Source: a virus. From it: a stretch of DNA of 38,743 bases. The stretch lies in IMG/VR virus record IMGVR_UViG_3300050821_001417, positions 1-38,743 of that record. The stretch is one strand, 5' to 3'. The notes under the pieces are model-generated. The model was not told the DNA's origin, did not search any database, and saw only the letters and a program-made list of their open reading frames with translations. A program made the position numbers and the translations under genes. This document shows positions 9,063 to 18,078 of the stretch, piece by piece (position 1 is the first letter of the stretch; each line of letters starts with the position of its first letter).

Positions 9063-11269
9063 TGGCCTATTTACCATGTACGAATCCATCATGTAAAAGT
9101 TATGGAAAACCACATCCCAATTGTAAGGATTACGATGGCCTTGGAGCGCAAGAACTTCAAAGTCTAGAATCTCAAGGCTGGGAACTGCCTGGTATTCGCG
9201 TAGGCAAGCAACCAAAGAAGATGGCTGAAGGTGGCGAAGCAAGCCACTGTTGTGCTAGTGATGTTGATCACCAACCTCATTGTCAATATTACGATGACGG
9301 CGGAGATGTAGCTCCTGATTGGGATAGTATGTCTACTACTCCTCCTCAAGCTGCTCAAACACCACAGGCATCTGAAACTCCTAACTGGGATGAACTTTCT
9401 ACAACAGCGCCATCAAGTGTTGCAACTCCTAATTGGGACGATTTATCTACTGTATCTCCATCTGAAAAATATGGAACTACTGGACAACAATTGTTAACTG
9501 GCATTGAAGGCGCCGCGCGCGGCGTATCTGCTGGTTTAAGCGATGTTGCTATTGGTGGTGCTAGAAAATTAGCAGAACAATATACTTCTAATCCAGATCT
9601 TTGGGCTCCTAACATGGAAGACGTTGCTGCTCGTGAAAGAGAAAATCCTACAATTGCCAGAGCTTCAGAGGCCGCTGGTCTAATTGGTTCTTTAATCAGA
9701 GGTGTAGGCATTCCTGGATTGATTTCCAAGGGTGTCGATCTGGCTTTAGTGCCAGAGATAAAATATGCTACAAAACTTACAATGAGAGGAAGTCAGTTAT
9801 TAGATGCTACTTTTACTCCCATAGAACGTACTGTTTTACAAAAAATGGGAAGTTCGGCTGTTAAAGGCGCAATAGAAACTAGCGCCTTACAAACTGGCGA
9901 TGAGATGTCTAAGGCCATGTTGGGTCAAGGCGATCCTGAGGCCCCCGTAAGTGCTGCATTAGCACATATCGGTGCGGCTGGATTGTTCGGCAGCATCACT
10001 GGTGGAGTTTTTGGCGGTGTCGGAGCTGGAGCTTCCAAGCTTAAGCAAATGACATTAGATAAAATGAACGATAAGGGTATAGATTTATTGGGTGGTATTG
10101 GCATAGGCGCTTTACATAAAGAAGCAGGTTCATCTCCTGAGATGATCGAGAAGGTAATGAAAACATTACCGAAATACGCTCCTGGCATAAAGATGTACAA
10201 TGAAGGATTAGAATCCTTAAGAACTGGAATGATCGGAGAAGGAACCAAACTGGTTGGCGGTGCTATCGGCGGTGCTATCGGCGGATGGCCAGGTGCAGCT
10301 TTAGGTTACATAGGTGCTAAAAAAGCTCTTGTAAAACCTATAGAATGGGTCGTAGATAAAGCCATAACAAAAGCCAATAAATATATCCCTGAAGCAGTTT
10401 TAACATCAATTTCAAAAAGCAGCCCACAAGGAATCGGCAGGGCCGTAGAGCATGCAGAAAATGTAAGCAAAGGTGCTAAGGCTATTTTTGATGGTGTAGA
10501 AAATATATTTAAAGTTGGTGGCCAACAGGCTATCGATGCTTATGCTACCGAAAGAGATCGTGAAAAGTTAAAAGATTTTATCGACAAAGGTGGAGTTGAT
10601 CAACAGATGCAAAATCAAATGCATCAAGATAACACTACTCCTCCAGCTTTTGCAGAAGGCGGAGAAGTACAAAAGCCCGTAAGTCCTCAGGTTTCTACCG
10701 AAACAGATCATCTGGCTAATATATATCCAGAGCAAAGCATGATAATGAACGCAGCCAAAAACCGTGTTTATAATTATTTGAATACTTTAAAGCCTAGGGA
10801 CAACTTGTCAAAATTACCATTTGATAAGGTAGAACCCAATCAAGAGCAAGAACGTAAATACAACAGAGCCCTTGATATGGCCGCGAAACCATTGGGAATT
10901 TTGAATCATATTAAGACTGGAGAATTGACTCCAGAACATGTGCAGCATTTTAATGCCATGTGGCCAGAACTCAAGAGTCATCTTGATAAGAAACTTACTG
11001 AGAAAATCATGGAATCCCAGATGAAAGATGAAAAACCTTCATATCGAACTAGACAGGGACTCAGCCTATTCCTTGGTTCACCCATGGATTCAACGTTTAC
11101 ACAGCCCAATATGGCCGCTATTCAAATGACGTTTGCCAGCCAAAAAGCTCAATCTGCAGCCCAGGCGCCCGTACCTAAAAATAAAAAGGGAACCGCTACT
11201 TTAACGAAGGTTGCAGATCAATATCAGACTCAGGATCAAGCAGCGGCGTCAAGGTCTCAAAAAGAATAA
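9062..11269 (+). CDS. Internal virion-type protein with Cys/His-rich N-terminus
   Basis: This 735-residue protein opens with CTNPSCKSYGKPHPNC (C6, C11, H18, C21), which could bind zinc. A second Cys/His cluster lies around residues 62-74. MAEGG (54), YDDGG (77) and FAEGG (about 530) tie it to the two preceding genes. Three copies of a PNWD[DE]LST-like phrase occur near residues 86-135. The middle has Gly-rich hydrophobic stretches (GAAGLFGSITGGVFGGVGAG and a similar one near 395) that could insert in membranes, as expected of ejected proteins. No lysozyme or transglycosylase motif was recognised. It converges directly on the leftward gene at 11270 with no spacer. Confidence 0.55.
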   Translation: MAYLPCTNPSCKSYGKPHPNCKDYDGLGAQELQSLESQGWELPGIRVGKQPKKMAEGGEASHCCASDVDHQPHCQYYDDGGDVAPDWDSMSTTPPQAAQTPQASETPNWDELSTTAPSSVATPNWDDLSTVSPSEKYGTTGQQLLTGIEGAARGVSAGLSDVAIGGARKLAEQYTSNPDLWAPNMEDVAARERENPTIARASEAAGLIGSLIRGVGIPGLISKGVDLALVPEIKYATKLTMRGSQLLDATFTPIERTVLQKMGSSAVKGAIETSALQTGDEMSKAMLGQGDPEAPVSAALAHIGAAGLFGSITGGVFGGVGAGASKLKQMTLDKMNDKGIDLLGGIGIGALHKEAGSSPEMIEKVMKTLPKYAPGIKMYNEGLESLRTGMIGEGTKLVGGAIGGAIGGWPGAALGYIGAKKALVKPIEWVVDKAITKANKYIPEAVLTSISKSSPQGIGRAVEHAENVSKGAKAIFDGVENIFKVGGQQAIDAYATERDREKLKDFIDKGGVDQQMQNQMHQDNTTPPAFAEGGEVQKPVSPQVSTETDHLANIYPEQSMIMNAAKNRVYNYLNTLKPRDNLSKLPFDKVEPNQEQERKYNRALDMAAKPLGILNHIKTGELTPEHVQHFNAMWPELKSHLDKKLTEKIMESQMKDEKPSYRTRQGLSLFLGSPMDSTFTQPNMAAIQMTFASQKAQSAAQAPVPKNKKGTATLTKVADQYQTQDQAAASRSQKE

Positions 11270-11683
11270 TTAAAGATTCATCATTAGAATTATCGTAAGA
11301 ACTATTAAAAATGTAATTATGAACACTATTTTAGATTTAGTATCAACATCAGAATAGACTGATTGTGATACAAAGAAATCTTGATTTATTGTTGTCTCCA
11401 CAGTTGGAGGATTTAATAAAGAATTCTTTGCTTGCCTAATATCTTCAATAGATTTTTGAACATTAATTAATTTTTCCTCAGAAAGAGACCTAATAGTTTC
11501 TACAGCTTTGGCAGCATCGTCGAAATCTTTATGCATAACTACCGATGAATCTGATGTTAATTTAATATAGGTTTTATATCTTTTTTTATTATCATCAGCC
11601 TTTGTGGGCTCAGCAGCACATAAACATCCTATAATAAATAGCCACACTAACGGCCCTATAATAATACCAATTAAAATTTCCAT
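11270..11683 (-). CDS. Two-TM protein, candidate unimolecular spanin
   Basis: The frame is open further upstream, but the ATG at 11683 lies one base after the stop of the previous gene and gives a clean 137-residue product. Residues 3-22 are hydrophobic and end in a lipobox-like IIGC (C20). Residues about 54-92 look like a coiled coil, and residues 118-135 form a C-terminal membrane segment. Lipobox, helical middle and C-terminal TM is the layout of T1-type u-spanins, which fuse inner and outer membranes at lysis. Against this, the N-terminus is acidic and lysines flank both membrane segments on the inner side, which may favour the opposite topology. The function is therefore tentative. Confidence 0.6.
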   Translation of the reverse strand: MEILIGIIIGPLVWLFIIGCLCAAEPTKADDNKKRYKTYIKLTSDSSVVMHKDFDDAAKAVETIRSLSEEKLINVQKSIEDIRQAKNSLLNPPTVETTINQDFFVSQSVYSDVDTKSKIVFIITFLIVLTIILMMNL

Positions 11684-11684
11684 A

Positions 11685-12029
11685 TTATGCTCTAATTTGT
11701 CCAGGATGCATTTTGCGCAATTGTCCGTGTGTTTTTTCTTTAAACAAAACATCACGCTCTAAACGATCTGTTCCCATTAAAGTTGCATCGATCATATCGA
11801 GAGGCAAAGAGCCAAATTCTGCGGGCATACCTGCAAATAATCCGATCCCATACCAACTATTGAACTTTTTATCGTAAGTTTGACCATAGAAATGATAGGA
11901 ACCAGAAGGATTAAGAAAATGAACCAGAAAAGTCTGGTTACTTAGTGTGGTCCTATCTTTTATCTCTTTTGGAGATTTCCAATTTTTGATAGTCTCTTTT
12001 TGAGATGAGGTCAATTTTGCTTTTTTCAT
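11685..12029 (-). CDS. DUF2958-like hypothetical protein
   Basis: This 114-residue soluble protein has the pattern PSGSYHFYGQTYD, then YGIGLFAGMPAEFGSLPLDMI, then RLERDVLFKEKT. It resembles the short DUF2958 family, in which a ligand-like strand precedes a 'GL...E.G.(V)SL..L' block and a conserved RD. The function of that family is unknown. The gene is second-to-last in a four-gene leftward cluster between the virion and fibre modules, with one base before the membrane protein gene. The family call is from memory of the pattern and should be tested. Confidence 0.6.
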   Translation of the reverse strand: MKKAKLTSSQKETIKNWKSPKEIKDRTTLSNQTFLVHFLNPSGSYHFYGQTYDKKFNSWYGIGLFAGMPAEFGSLPLDMIDATLMGTDRLERDVLFKEKTHGQLRKMHPGQIRA

Positions 12030-12039
12030 CTTATCATCC

Positions 12040-12327
12040 TTACGCTGCCCTAGCAGCGGTTTCTTTCCTTATTACATTTAGCTTATTATAGGAACTTTCT
12101 TTGATCAAGCCTTTTTCTTCAACTAGTATCACTCCGAGATGTTCTATAAGGTCTTCGCAGCCAACTACGCGATGTTGGGTAATAAGTTTAATTTCTACAG
12201 AAAATTCATCTGTCTCAAAAGAACCCATGGCTTCTATGGTTTTCTTTAAAGGCGCTAGTTGCTTCTCAAGCTTGGCTATCTCTTGTTTTAAGGCTAAAAA
12301 CGTTTGTAGCTGTTCGTTGGTTGTCAT
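12040..12327 (-). CDS. Small coiled-coil protein, unknown function
   Basis: This 95-residue protein begins with a heptad-like helix (LQTFLALKQEIAKLEKQLAPLKKTI) and ends with a small alpha/beta part containing VEIKLITQHRVVG. The start follows GGAG with 8 nt spacing. It overlaps the stop of the upstream 39-residue gene as TAATG, so the two are translationally coupled. There is no recognisable family. A DNA- or protein-binding accessory role is possible but unsupported. Confidence 0.7.
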   Translation of the reverse strand: MTTNEQLQTFLALKQEIAKLEKQLAPLKKTIEAMGSFETDEFSVEIKLITQHRVVGCEDLIEHLGVILVEEKGLIKESSYNKLNVIRKETAARAA

Positions 12328-12446
12328 TATAATACTCCTTTATCTACAAGATAGCTAAATAAGTTACAAGCCCCTATCAATGTCCACATGGCTATTGGTG
12401 CGGCTAAAATCATCAAGATACCTATAATCAGCATTAGAGTTATCAT
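12327..12446 (-). CDS. 39-residue membrane protein
   Basis: The peptide MITLMLIIGILMILAAPIAM continues for 19 more residues to a DKGVL end. It is hydrophobic over at least residues 3-30, giving one long or two short membrane passes. A strong purine-rich ribosome binding site (AGGGGGAA) lies about 5 nt upstream of the ATG. Its stop overlaps the next start (TAATG), which supports it as a real gene despite its length. It is the first gene of the leftward cluster that also holds the spanin-like protein, so a holin-type role is conceivable but unproven. Confidence 0.7.
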   Translation of the reverse strand: MITLMLIIGILMILAAPIAMWTLIGACNLFSYLVDKGVL

Positions 12447-12524
12447 CGTTCGTTCCCCCTATAAAACTAATTGTCTCAAGAATCAGGCTAAAAATCAAGT
12501 TTCATTTGTAAGATGTATCATAAT

Positions 12525-12548
12525 AGTGCCATTTCGTATACTTATGAG
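12525..12548 (+). promoter_or_regulatory. Late element copy 2 (candidate phage promoter) before the fibre cassette
   Basis: AGTGCCATTTCG is followed by TATACTTATGAG. It shares AGTGCCATT and ATACT with the other copies. It is intergenic, on the + strand, and ends 41 bp before the start of the first fibre-cassette gene. A TGTCTCA site lies upstream at 12472 and a TGAGAC overlaps its right end. This is one of the best-placed copies for a promoter role. Confidence 0.7.
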
Positions 12549-12589
12549 ACCCTATGTGGCAGATCGCCATATAGCGAACAGGAGATCCC

Positions 12590-13006
12590 ATGAGTACTCG
12601 TACCAACTTACGTCCTCAAATCGTTATACCTAGCCCACAAGGCTCCCCAGCCAATGGCAATTCCATGGCTACAAACATCACATCTGCCCCTACTATCCTA
12701 CAGTCTTTAAGCAAATGCTCTTATAGCGTGTCTTGGACCGGTACAAGTCCAGTTGGAGCGGTCTCAGTGCAGGTTAGTAATGATTACAGTCTTAATCCAA
12801 ATGGGACGACTAATAACGCTGGAACCTGGAATACCTTGGCTTTTGAATACAATGGTTCTTTGGTGACCTCTATCCCCATTACTGGAAATAGTGGCAGCGG
12901 GTTAATTGATATATTAGAAACATCTGCCTATGCCATACAGCTTGTATATACTGCGACAAGTGGTGTTGGAACAATGCAAGCCATAATTAATGGTAAGGTG
13001 GCCTAA
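12590..13006 (+). CDS. Beta-sandwich virion protein, fibre cassette (paralogue of 14140 gene)
   Basis: This 138-residue protein starts after AGGAG with 6 nt spacing. Its pattern (SVSWTGTSPVGAVSVQVS, then an acidic/Trp strand GTWNTLAF, then YAIQLVYTATSGVG and INGKVA) matches the 131-residue protein at 14140 segment by segment. That one has IQIVFTGTPTGSFKLQSS, NWTDIADSTF, YNYVRVVYTDTSGG and FNGKGA. The pair are therefore paralogues. They are probably small virion or fibre-associated beta-sandwich proteins. The gene is first downstream of late element copy 2. Confidence 0.7.
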   Translation: MSTRTNLRPQIVIPSPQGSPANGNSMATNITSAPTILQSLSKCSYSVSWTGTSPVGAVSVQVSNDYSLNPNGTTNNAGTWNTLAFEYNGSLVTSIPITGNSGSGLIDILETSAYAIQLVYTATSGVGTMQAIINGKVA

Positions 13007-14131
13007 ATGGCTGGGTTCTATGCCTTTTATCCTTCATCTAGCACTGGTTCAGGTGGGGTAACCAGCTTAAATACCCTGACTGGCGCCGTGACATTGGCTG
13101 CTGGATCTGGAATCTCTTTGACTCCTTCTGGCTCTACCATAACAATTGCCAATACAGGCTCTGGTGGGACCGTAACTTCAGTAGCATTATCTGACGCGAC
13201 GGGTCTATTTACTATATCTGGAAGTCCAATAACTACTGCTGGCACATTGATCTTGTCAGGACTTCAATCTCAAACTGCAAATAAGATGTTCGCTGGCCCT
13301 GCTACTGGGTCTTCAGCATCTCCGATGTTTAGAAGCATGGTTTTGGCAGATATGCCGACTATGGTAAATAATACAGTACTTGGTAACGCTTCTGGTGGTG
13401 TTGCAGTACCAGCGGCATTGACAACTACGCAATTGACTACTTTGGTTAATACGTTCACATCTACCTTAAGTGGCGCAGCGCCTTTATCTGGCGGTGGAAC
13501 TTCTAATTTTTTACGCGCCGATGGTACTTGGGCAGCTCCGACAAGCAGTGGAAGTGGTTTTACATATGTTGCAACTAATGGTGTTTATGGTGGAACAAAC
13601 TCGACTATTACTTGGACTGGCGAAGCAAATACCGTAGTCGGAGTAATTGATGAATTCTATTTAACCAGTGGAAATTATAATACTTTTTATGGTTTTGCTT
13701 CTGGAACAAATGTATCTACAGGCTCACAAAATACAGCTGTAGGAGCACTATCAGATCCAAACGCGACTGGAAATTATAATACCACTATAGGATATAATAC
13801 GTCGGTGACTTCTAGTTATAGTAACAGCACCGCAATAGGAGCTGGTTCTCAAGCGACAGGTGCAAATGCCGTTGCAATTGGCTATGAAGCTACTGCAGGA
13901 GCAAATCAAGTAGCTCTTGGTAATTCTAGTACTACTTCTACAATTTTACAAGGTGCTGTATCGATAGGCGCTCCTACTACCACCAATCAGCATTACATAA
14001 ATACAGCGACTGCTACACCAGCTTCTGGAGTAGGTACTTTGACAAATATGCCCTCTGGAGTATCAGGAAATCCTGCGGGATATATTCAAATAGAAATCAA
14101 CGGCAATATACACTATTTACCATACTGGTAA
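13007..14131 (+). CDS. Tail fibre with YadA-head-like repeats
   Basis: This is a 374-residue fibre. The N-terminal part (SLNTLTGAVTLAAGSGISLT, then a 'TVTSV...SGSPITTAGTL' block, then 'FRSMVLADMP') recurs in the two fibres downstream. The phrase FLRADGTWAAP near residue 170 is typical of phage fibre shafts. Residues about 243-305 carry AVGALS, TTIGYN, TAIGAG, VAIGYEA and VALGNSS units. These resemble the left-handed beta-roll repeats of YadA-type trimeric adhesin heads, so trimerisation is likely. It probably binds a host surface structure, which is unknown. Confidence 0.8.
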   Translation: MAGFYAFYPSSSTGSGGVTSLNTLTGAVTLAAGSGISLTPSGSTITIANTGSGGTVTSVALSDATGLFTISGSPITTAGTLILSGLQSQTANKMFAGPATGSSASPMFRSMVLADMPTMVNNTVLGNASGGVAVPAALTTTQLTTLVNTFTSTLSGAAPLSGGGTSNFLRADGTWAAPTSSGSGFTYVATNGVYGGTNSTITWTGEANTVVGVIDEFYLTSGNYNTFYGFASGTNVSTGSQNTAVGALSDPNATGNYNTTIGYNTSVTSSYSNSTAIGAGSQATGANAVAIGYEATAGANQVALGNSSTTSTILQGAVSIGAPTTTNQHYINTATATPASGVGTLTNMPSGVSGNPAGYIQIEINGNIHYLPYW

Positions 14132-14139
14132 GGAAAATT

Positions 14140-14535
14140 ATGTTAATATATAACGTCCCAAATATCATCCCTGCGAATACAGTGATGAACGCAACCATAA
14201 ACAGTTCAGCTATCCAGCTTGAGAATAACTATGGTTATAGTATCCAGATAGTTTTTACTGGAACACCTACTGGAAGTTTTAAATTACAATCAAGTTCAGA
14301 TCCAGTTACTAAAGCTAGTCTGAATTTTGGCGCAAATGGCGCTGTAACTTACACACCTACGAACTGGACTGACATCGCAGATTCTACGTTTACCGTAACT
14401 GCTGCTGGCAATGTAATGTGGAACTATACAGGTTTAGCTGGTTACAACTATGTTCGTGTAGTTTATACAGATACAAGTGGTGGCACAAGCACCGCCATTA
14501 TAGTGTCATCTACGTTCAATGGTAAAGGCGCATAA
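14140..14535 (+). CDS. Beta-sandwich virion protein (paralogue of 12590 gene)
   Basis: This 131-residue all-beta protein has the order IQIVFTGTPTGSFKLQSS, NWTDIADSTFTVT, YNYVRVVYTDTSGG and ending STFNGKGA. The paralogue at 12590 lies before the first fibre and this copy lies after it, so the fibre is bracketed by a duplicated gene. The start follows TAAGGAAA with about 5 nt spacing. A role as a small fibre collar or decoration protein is inferred only from position. Confidence 0.7.
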   Translation: MLIYNVPNIIPANTVMNATINSSAIQLENNYGYSIQIVFTGTPTGSFKLQSSSDPVTKASLNFGANGAVTYTPTNWTDIADSTFTVTAAGNVMWNYTGLAGYNYVRVVYTDTSGGTSTAIIVSSTFNGKGA

Positions 14536-14796
14536 GTGTTAAAGATAGTAAGCATAAGCAACGAAACACATGAAGTTACACTTCGTCACGAAGACGGAGA
14601 AGTATATTCTTTTGTGGTTCCTGAAGCTTCTAGAATTAGAAGTTCGGATAAGATGGCATATATAAAAAGCCAATCCGATGCTCAAGAGGCTATAAAAGCC
14701 ACGAAGACTAAGAGGGCTCAAAGAAAGCCTTATATTCTTTATGCAATCATGGTGGCTGAAACTTTGGTAATTTTTGCATTGTTAATGAGGCATTAA
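14536..14796 (+). CDS. Small membrane-anchored protein between fibre genes
   Basis: This 86-residue protein has a GTG start directly after the preceding stop, with AAAGG about 8 nt upstream. The first 35 residues look like a small beta domain (EVTLRHEDGEVYSFVVP). A basic stretch (KATKTKRAQRK) is followed by one membrane segment (residues about 66-83, YILYAIMVAETLVIFALL). A membrane protein inside a fibre operon is unusual. It might act in lysis or superinfection exclusion, but nothing here decides this. Confidence 0.7.
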   Translation: MLKIVSISNETHEVTLRHEDGEVYSFVVPEASRIRSSDKMAYIKSQSDAQEAIKATKTKRAQRKPYILYAIMVAETLVIFALLMRH

Positions 14797-17700
14797 GTGA
14801 GTTCACAGTACCGAGACATCCCAGGCTACGGAAATTTTCAATGGAAAGCACCCGTAGATACCGCAGCTGATCTACCCACAGTTAATAACTTGGTTGGTGA
14901 TGCTCGCGTTACGAAAGACACTGCTACCATATACGTATGGAACGGATCTGCTTGGGTAGCTTCTGGTGGTGGTGGCGGCGGAGTATCTTCGGTCGGATTA
15001 GCCGATGGATCTGCTACTGCAATATATTCAATCTCTGGAAGTCCAGTAACTAGCACTGGTACGTTAACTTTTACATTCAAAACACAGACTGCTAACACGG
15101 TCTTGGCTGGTCCTACTACTGGAAGCGCTGCACAGCCCACATTTAGATCTTTGGTTTCGGCAGATATTCCAAACAACGCGGCAAATACCACAGGTACAGC
15201 CGCAAATATCGTCGCTACATCAAATAATACTCTTGTAACACTTTCAAGTCTTTCATTACCTTATAGTCAGATCACTGGCGCACCTGCGGCTCTTACGGCA
15301 TCAGATTCTGTTGTAATAACTTCTGGCAACATAACGCTTGTTGGAGATTCTGCCACGCCTGGTGCTTCTAAATACTACGGCACTAATTCTGGCAGTACGT
15401 TAGGCTATTACTCTATCCCCGTTAGCGGTATCAACCAGTTAACAGGCGATGTTACGGCAGGTCCTGGAACTGGAAGTCAAGTAGCCACGTTAGCCACAGT
15501 CAACAGCAATGTGGGGTCCTTTGGGTCGTCTACTTCTATCCCGTCTATTACAGTCAATGCTAAAGGCCTTGTAACTGCTGCTAGCGGCAATGCCGTAGTA
15601 GCCCCTGCAGGCACCTTGACTGGAACTACGTTAGCATCTAATGTTGTAACAAGTTCATTAACCACAGTTGGAACTATCGGAACAGGCGTATGGCAGGGAA
15701 CTGCTGTAGGTGAAGCCTATGGTGGAACTGGTTTCACTAGCTATACTGCTGGTGATATGATCTATGCTAGCGCTCTAAATACATTATCTAAATTAGGCAT
15801 AGGAACTACTGGGAATGTGTTAACTGTTTCTGGTGGGGTGCCTATATGGGCAGCACCTGCAACATCTGGAACAGTGACAAGCATTGCCACAAACAACGGT
15901 ATTACCGGCGGTACGATCACAACCACTGGAACAATTGGACTAGCCACAATAGCCGCCAATAGCGTTCTGGCTAATACTACTGGCAGCAGTGCTGTTCCTA
16001 TCGCTAACACTTTGGGAACTGTAACAGAGGCTACGTCAAGCGTTTTAACGCTAAGTGGTTGGTCTGATGCTACTATCGGAAGTCCTACAATTCAAGTCAT
16101 AAAGGCTACGGGGTCAGTTTCTGGCTATTTAAGTTCTACTGATTGGACTACCTTTAATGGTAAACAATCTGCTTTGACCTTTGCAAATTCTATACAAAAT
16201 ACCTCGGGTACAGTAAATCTAGTTGGAGATTCCACAAGTCCTGGCAATAGTTTTTATTATGGAACCAACAGTGGTGGTACTAAAGGTTTTTACGTACTTC
16301 CAGCTGCTTCTGGAACCTCTACACCAACTGCTAATTCCATTTCTGAATGGGATGCCAATGTTAATATGTCTGCAAACATGTTCATTCCAGCATATACAAC
16401 AACAGCAAATGGCGGTACAGTAATAACTTTGACTGTTAGTTCTACATATTATCAATTCAATACCGGTTCTGGAACGGGAAATTTATATGTAATGCCCGTT
16501 ACCTCTACATTAGTTTTAGGTCAAACTTGGGAAATAGTAAACAATGGATCAAGCAATGTTACTGTTTTTTCTTCTAATGGCATAAACACAATAACGACCA
16601 TAAAAACCAATCAGGGGGCTAGAGTTACATGTATCTTAACTAGTGGAGTAACTGCGACTTCCTGGAGTGCTGAAACTTTTAGTTTATCTGTACTTGGTGG
16701 AACCGTAACAAGCGTAGGAATGAGTGTTCCCGCATTCTTATCGGTATCTGGATCTCCTATAACTTCATCTGGTACTTTGGCCGTTTCGTATTCTGGGACT
16801 GCACTTCCTATTGCCAATGGTGGTACCGCCGTTACGTCCGTAACTACGGCTTCTACGGCAACTGCATGGGCAGGCTGGGATGCAAATAAGAACATGTCTG
16901 CCAATAACTTTATTGAAGGATATGCTACTACAGCAACTGCTGCTGGCACAACGGCTTTAGTAGTCGGATCTGCTGACTTACAATATTTTACTGGAACCAC
17001 AACACAAACAGTAACCATGCCAGTTACTTCTGGCCTTGTTACTGGAATGTCTTGGACTATAGTAAATCTTAGTACTGGAGTAGTAACTGTACAAAGTTCT
17101 GGTGCCAATACAATACAAGCAATGGCGGCTAACACACAATTGGTATTGACCTGTATTGGCACTACACATACTACAACCGTCGATTGGAATTGGATATATA
17201 CTCCTGCACAAGCTGCGTTGCCTACGGCGGGAATAACTGCTCTTACAGGTGATGTAACAGCTTCTGGAACTGGAAGTGTAGCCACTACAGCAGCCGCTAC
17301 ACAAAATAACATTACCTCTATTCCTAATCTAGCAACAGTTGGAACTATCGGAACTGGAACTTGGCACGGTACATTGATAGGAACAGCATATGGAGGTACT
17401 GGTACCTCTTCTGCTGGAACACAATATGGAGTAACTTATTATTCCACCACTACTGCAATGGCAAGTACTGCCGCTGGAACTACTGGTCAAGTTTTAACTG
17501 CAACTACCAGTTCTGCTCCAACTTGGGCATCGCCAGCTGCGCCTACGTTAAATTATGCAGCTGGCTATCAGGCTGTTGGCGGCGGTGGCGGTGAAGGATG
17601 GACAGTTGCTAATCAAAGTTATTCATATGCTACCCCTACATGTACTGGAACCTCTACATATACTTCCAGAGTTTCTAGCGGTATTACCGTAACTCAACCA

Positions 17701-18075
17701 TCTTCTAGTCATATGGGTATAACCTTTACACCTTCTAGCGCTACAGCTGTGTATCAGGTTACTTGCACATTCAATATGGCCAATAACGGTGGAGGTTCGA
17801 GTGGAGTAGCTGGAACCCAACTATATAATAGTACACAAAGTTCCATAATAAAAACTGGACCAGACATAATGTTGCTTGGAAATTCTATAGGAGCAGCTTG
17901 GGTAGCGGTGACTATGTCTGCTATTTTTGCGCCTGCCAGCAATTCAGCACAAACTATATTAGTTCAAGCTTTTGAAAATAGTACAATTGGTCCAGACGGT
18001 ATTTTCTTAGGATATAACAATGGATCTTCAAATGCTCAAAACTGTGAGTGGACCGTACTCCAGATAGGACCTTAA
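14797..18075 (+). CDS. Large modular tail fibre
   Basis: This 1092-residue fibre has a GTG start preceded by GAGG. It is built of shaft modules: TANTVLAGPTTGSAAQPTFR near residue 105, LTGDVTAGPGTGSQ near 212, and AYGGTGFTSYTAGDMIYASA near 308. A second AYGGTG module lies near 865. YGGTG and 'GQVLT...P.WA' phrases are common in phage fibres. The last 160 residues after a GGGGG hinge form a distinct domain with Cys residues and a C1q/TNF-like strand pattern, likely the receptor-binding head. The N-terminus MSSQYRDIPGYG resembles MSSQYIDLPVEA of the next gene, so both may dock to the same tail site. Confidence 0.8.
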   Translation: MSSQYRDIPGYGNFQWKAPVDTAADLPTVNNLVGDARVTKDTATIYVWNGSAWVASGGGGGGVSSVGLADGSATAIYSISGSPVTSTGTLTFTFKTQTANTVLAGPTTGSAAQPTFRSLVSADIPNNAANTTGTAANIVATSNNTLVTLSSLSLPYSQITGAPAALTASDSVVITSGNITLVGDSATPGASKYYGTNSGSTLGYYSIPVSGINQLTGDVTAGPGTGSQVATLATVNSNVGSFGSSTSIPSITVNAKGLVTAASGNAVVAPAGTLTGTTLASNVVTSSLTTVGTIGTGVWQGTAVGEAYGGTGFTSYTAGDMIYASALNTLSKLGIGTTGNVLTVSGGVPIWAAPATSGTVTSIATNNGITGGTITTTGTIGLATIAANSVLANTTGSSAVPIANTLGTVTEATSSVLTLSGWSDATIGSPTIQVIKATGSVSGYLSSTDWTTFNGKQSALTFANSIQNTSGTVNLVGDSTSPGNSFYYGTNSGGTKGFYVLPAASGTSTPTANSISEWDANVNMSANMFIPAYTTTANGGTVITLTVSSTYYQFNTGSGTGNLYVMPVTSTLVLGQTWEIVNNGSSNVTVFSSNGINTITTIKTNQGARVTCILTSGVTATSWSAETFSLSVLGGTVTSVGMSVPAFLSVSGSPITSSGTLAVSYSGTALPIANGGTAVTSVTTASTATAWAGWDANKNMSANNFIEGYATTATAAGTTALVVGSADLQYFTGTTTQTVTMPVTSGLVTGMSWTIVNLSTGVVTVQSSGANTIQAMAANTQLVLTCIGTTHTTTVDWNWIYTPAQAALPTAGITALTGDVTASGTGSVATTAAATQNNITSIPNLATVGTIGTGTWHGTLIGTAYGGTGTSSAGTQYGVTYYSTTTAMASTAAGTTGQVLTATTSSAPTWASPAAPTLNYAAGYQAVGGGGGEGWTVANQSYSYATPTCTGTSTYTSRVSSGITVTQPSSSHMGITFTPSSATAVYQVTCTFNMANNGGGSSGVAGTQLYNSTQSSIIKTGPDIMLLGNSIGAAWVAVTMSAIFAPASNSAQTILVQAFENSTIGPDGIFLGYNNGSSNAQNCEWTVLQIGP

Positions 18076-18078
18076 TTA

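Noticed and set aside
12388-12633. An 81-codon + strand frame between the leftward island and the fibre cassette
   Set aside because: It is the shadow of the 39-residue leftward gene and crosses late element copy 2 and the real ribosome site of the 12590 gene.
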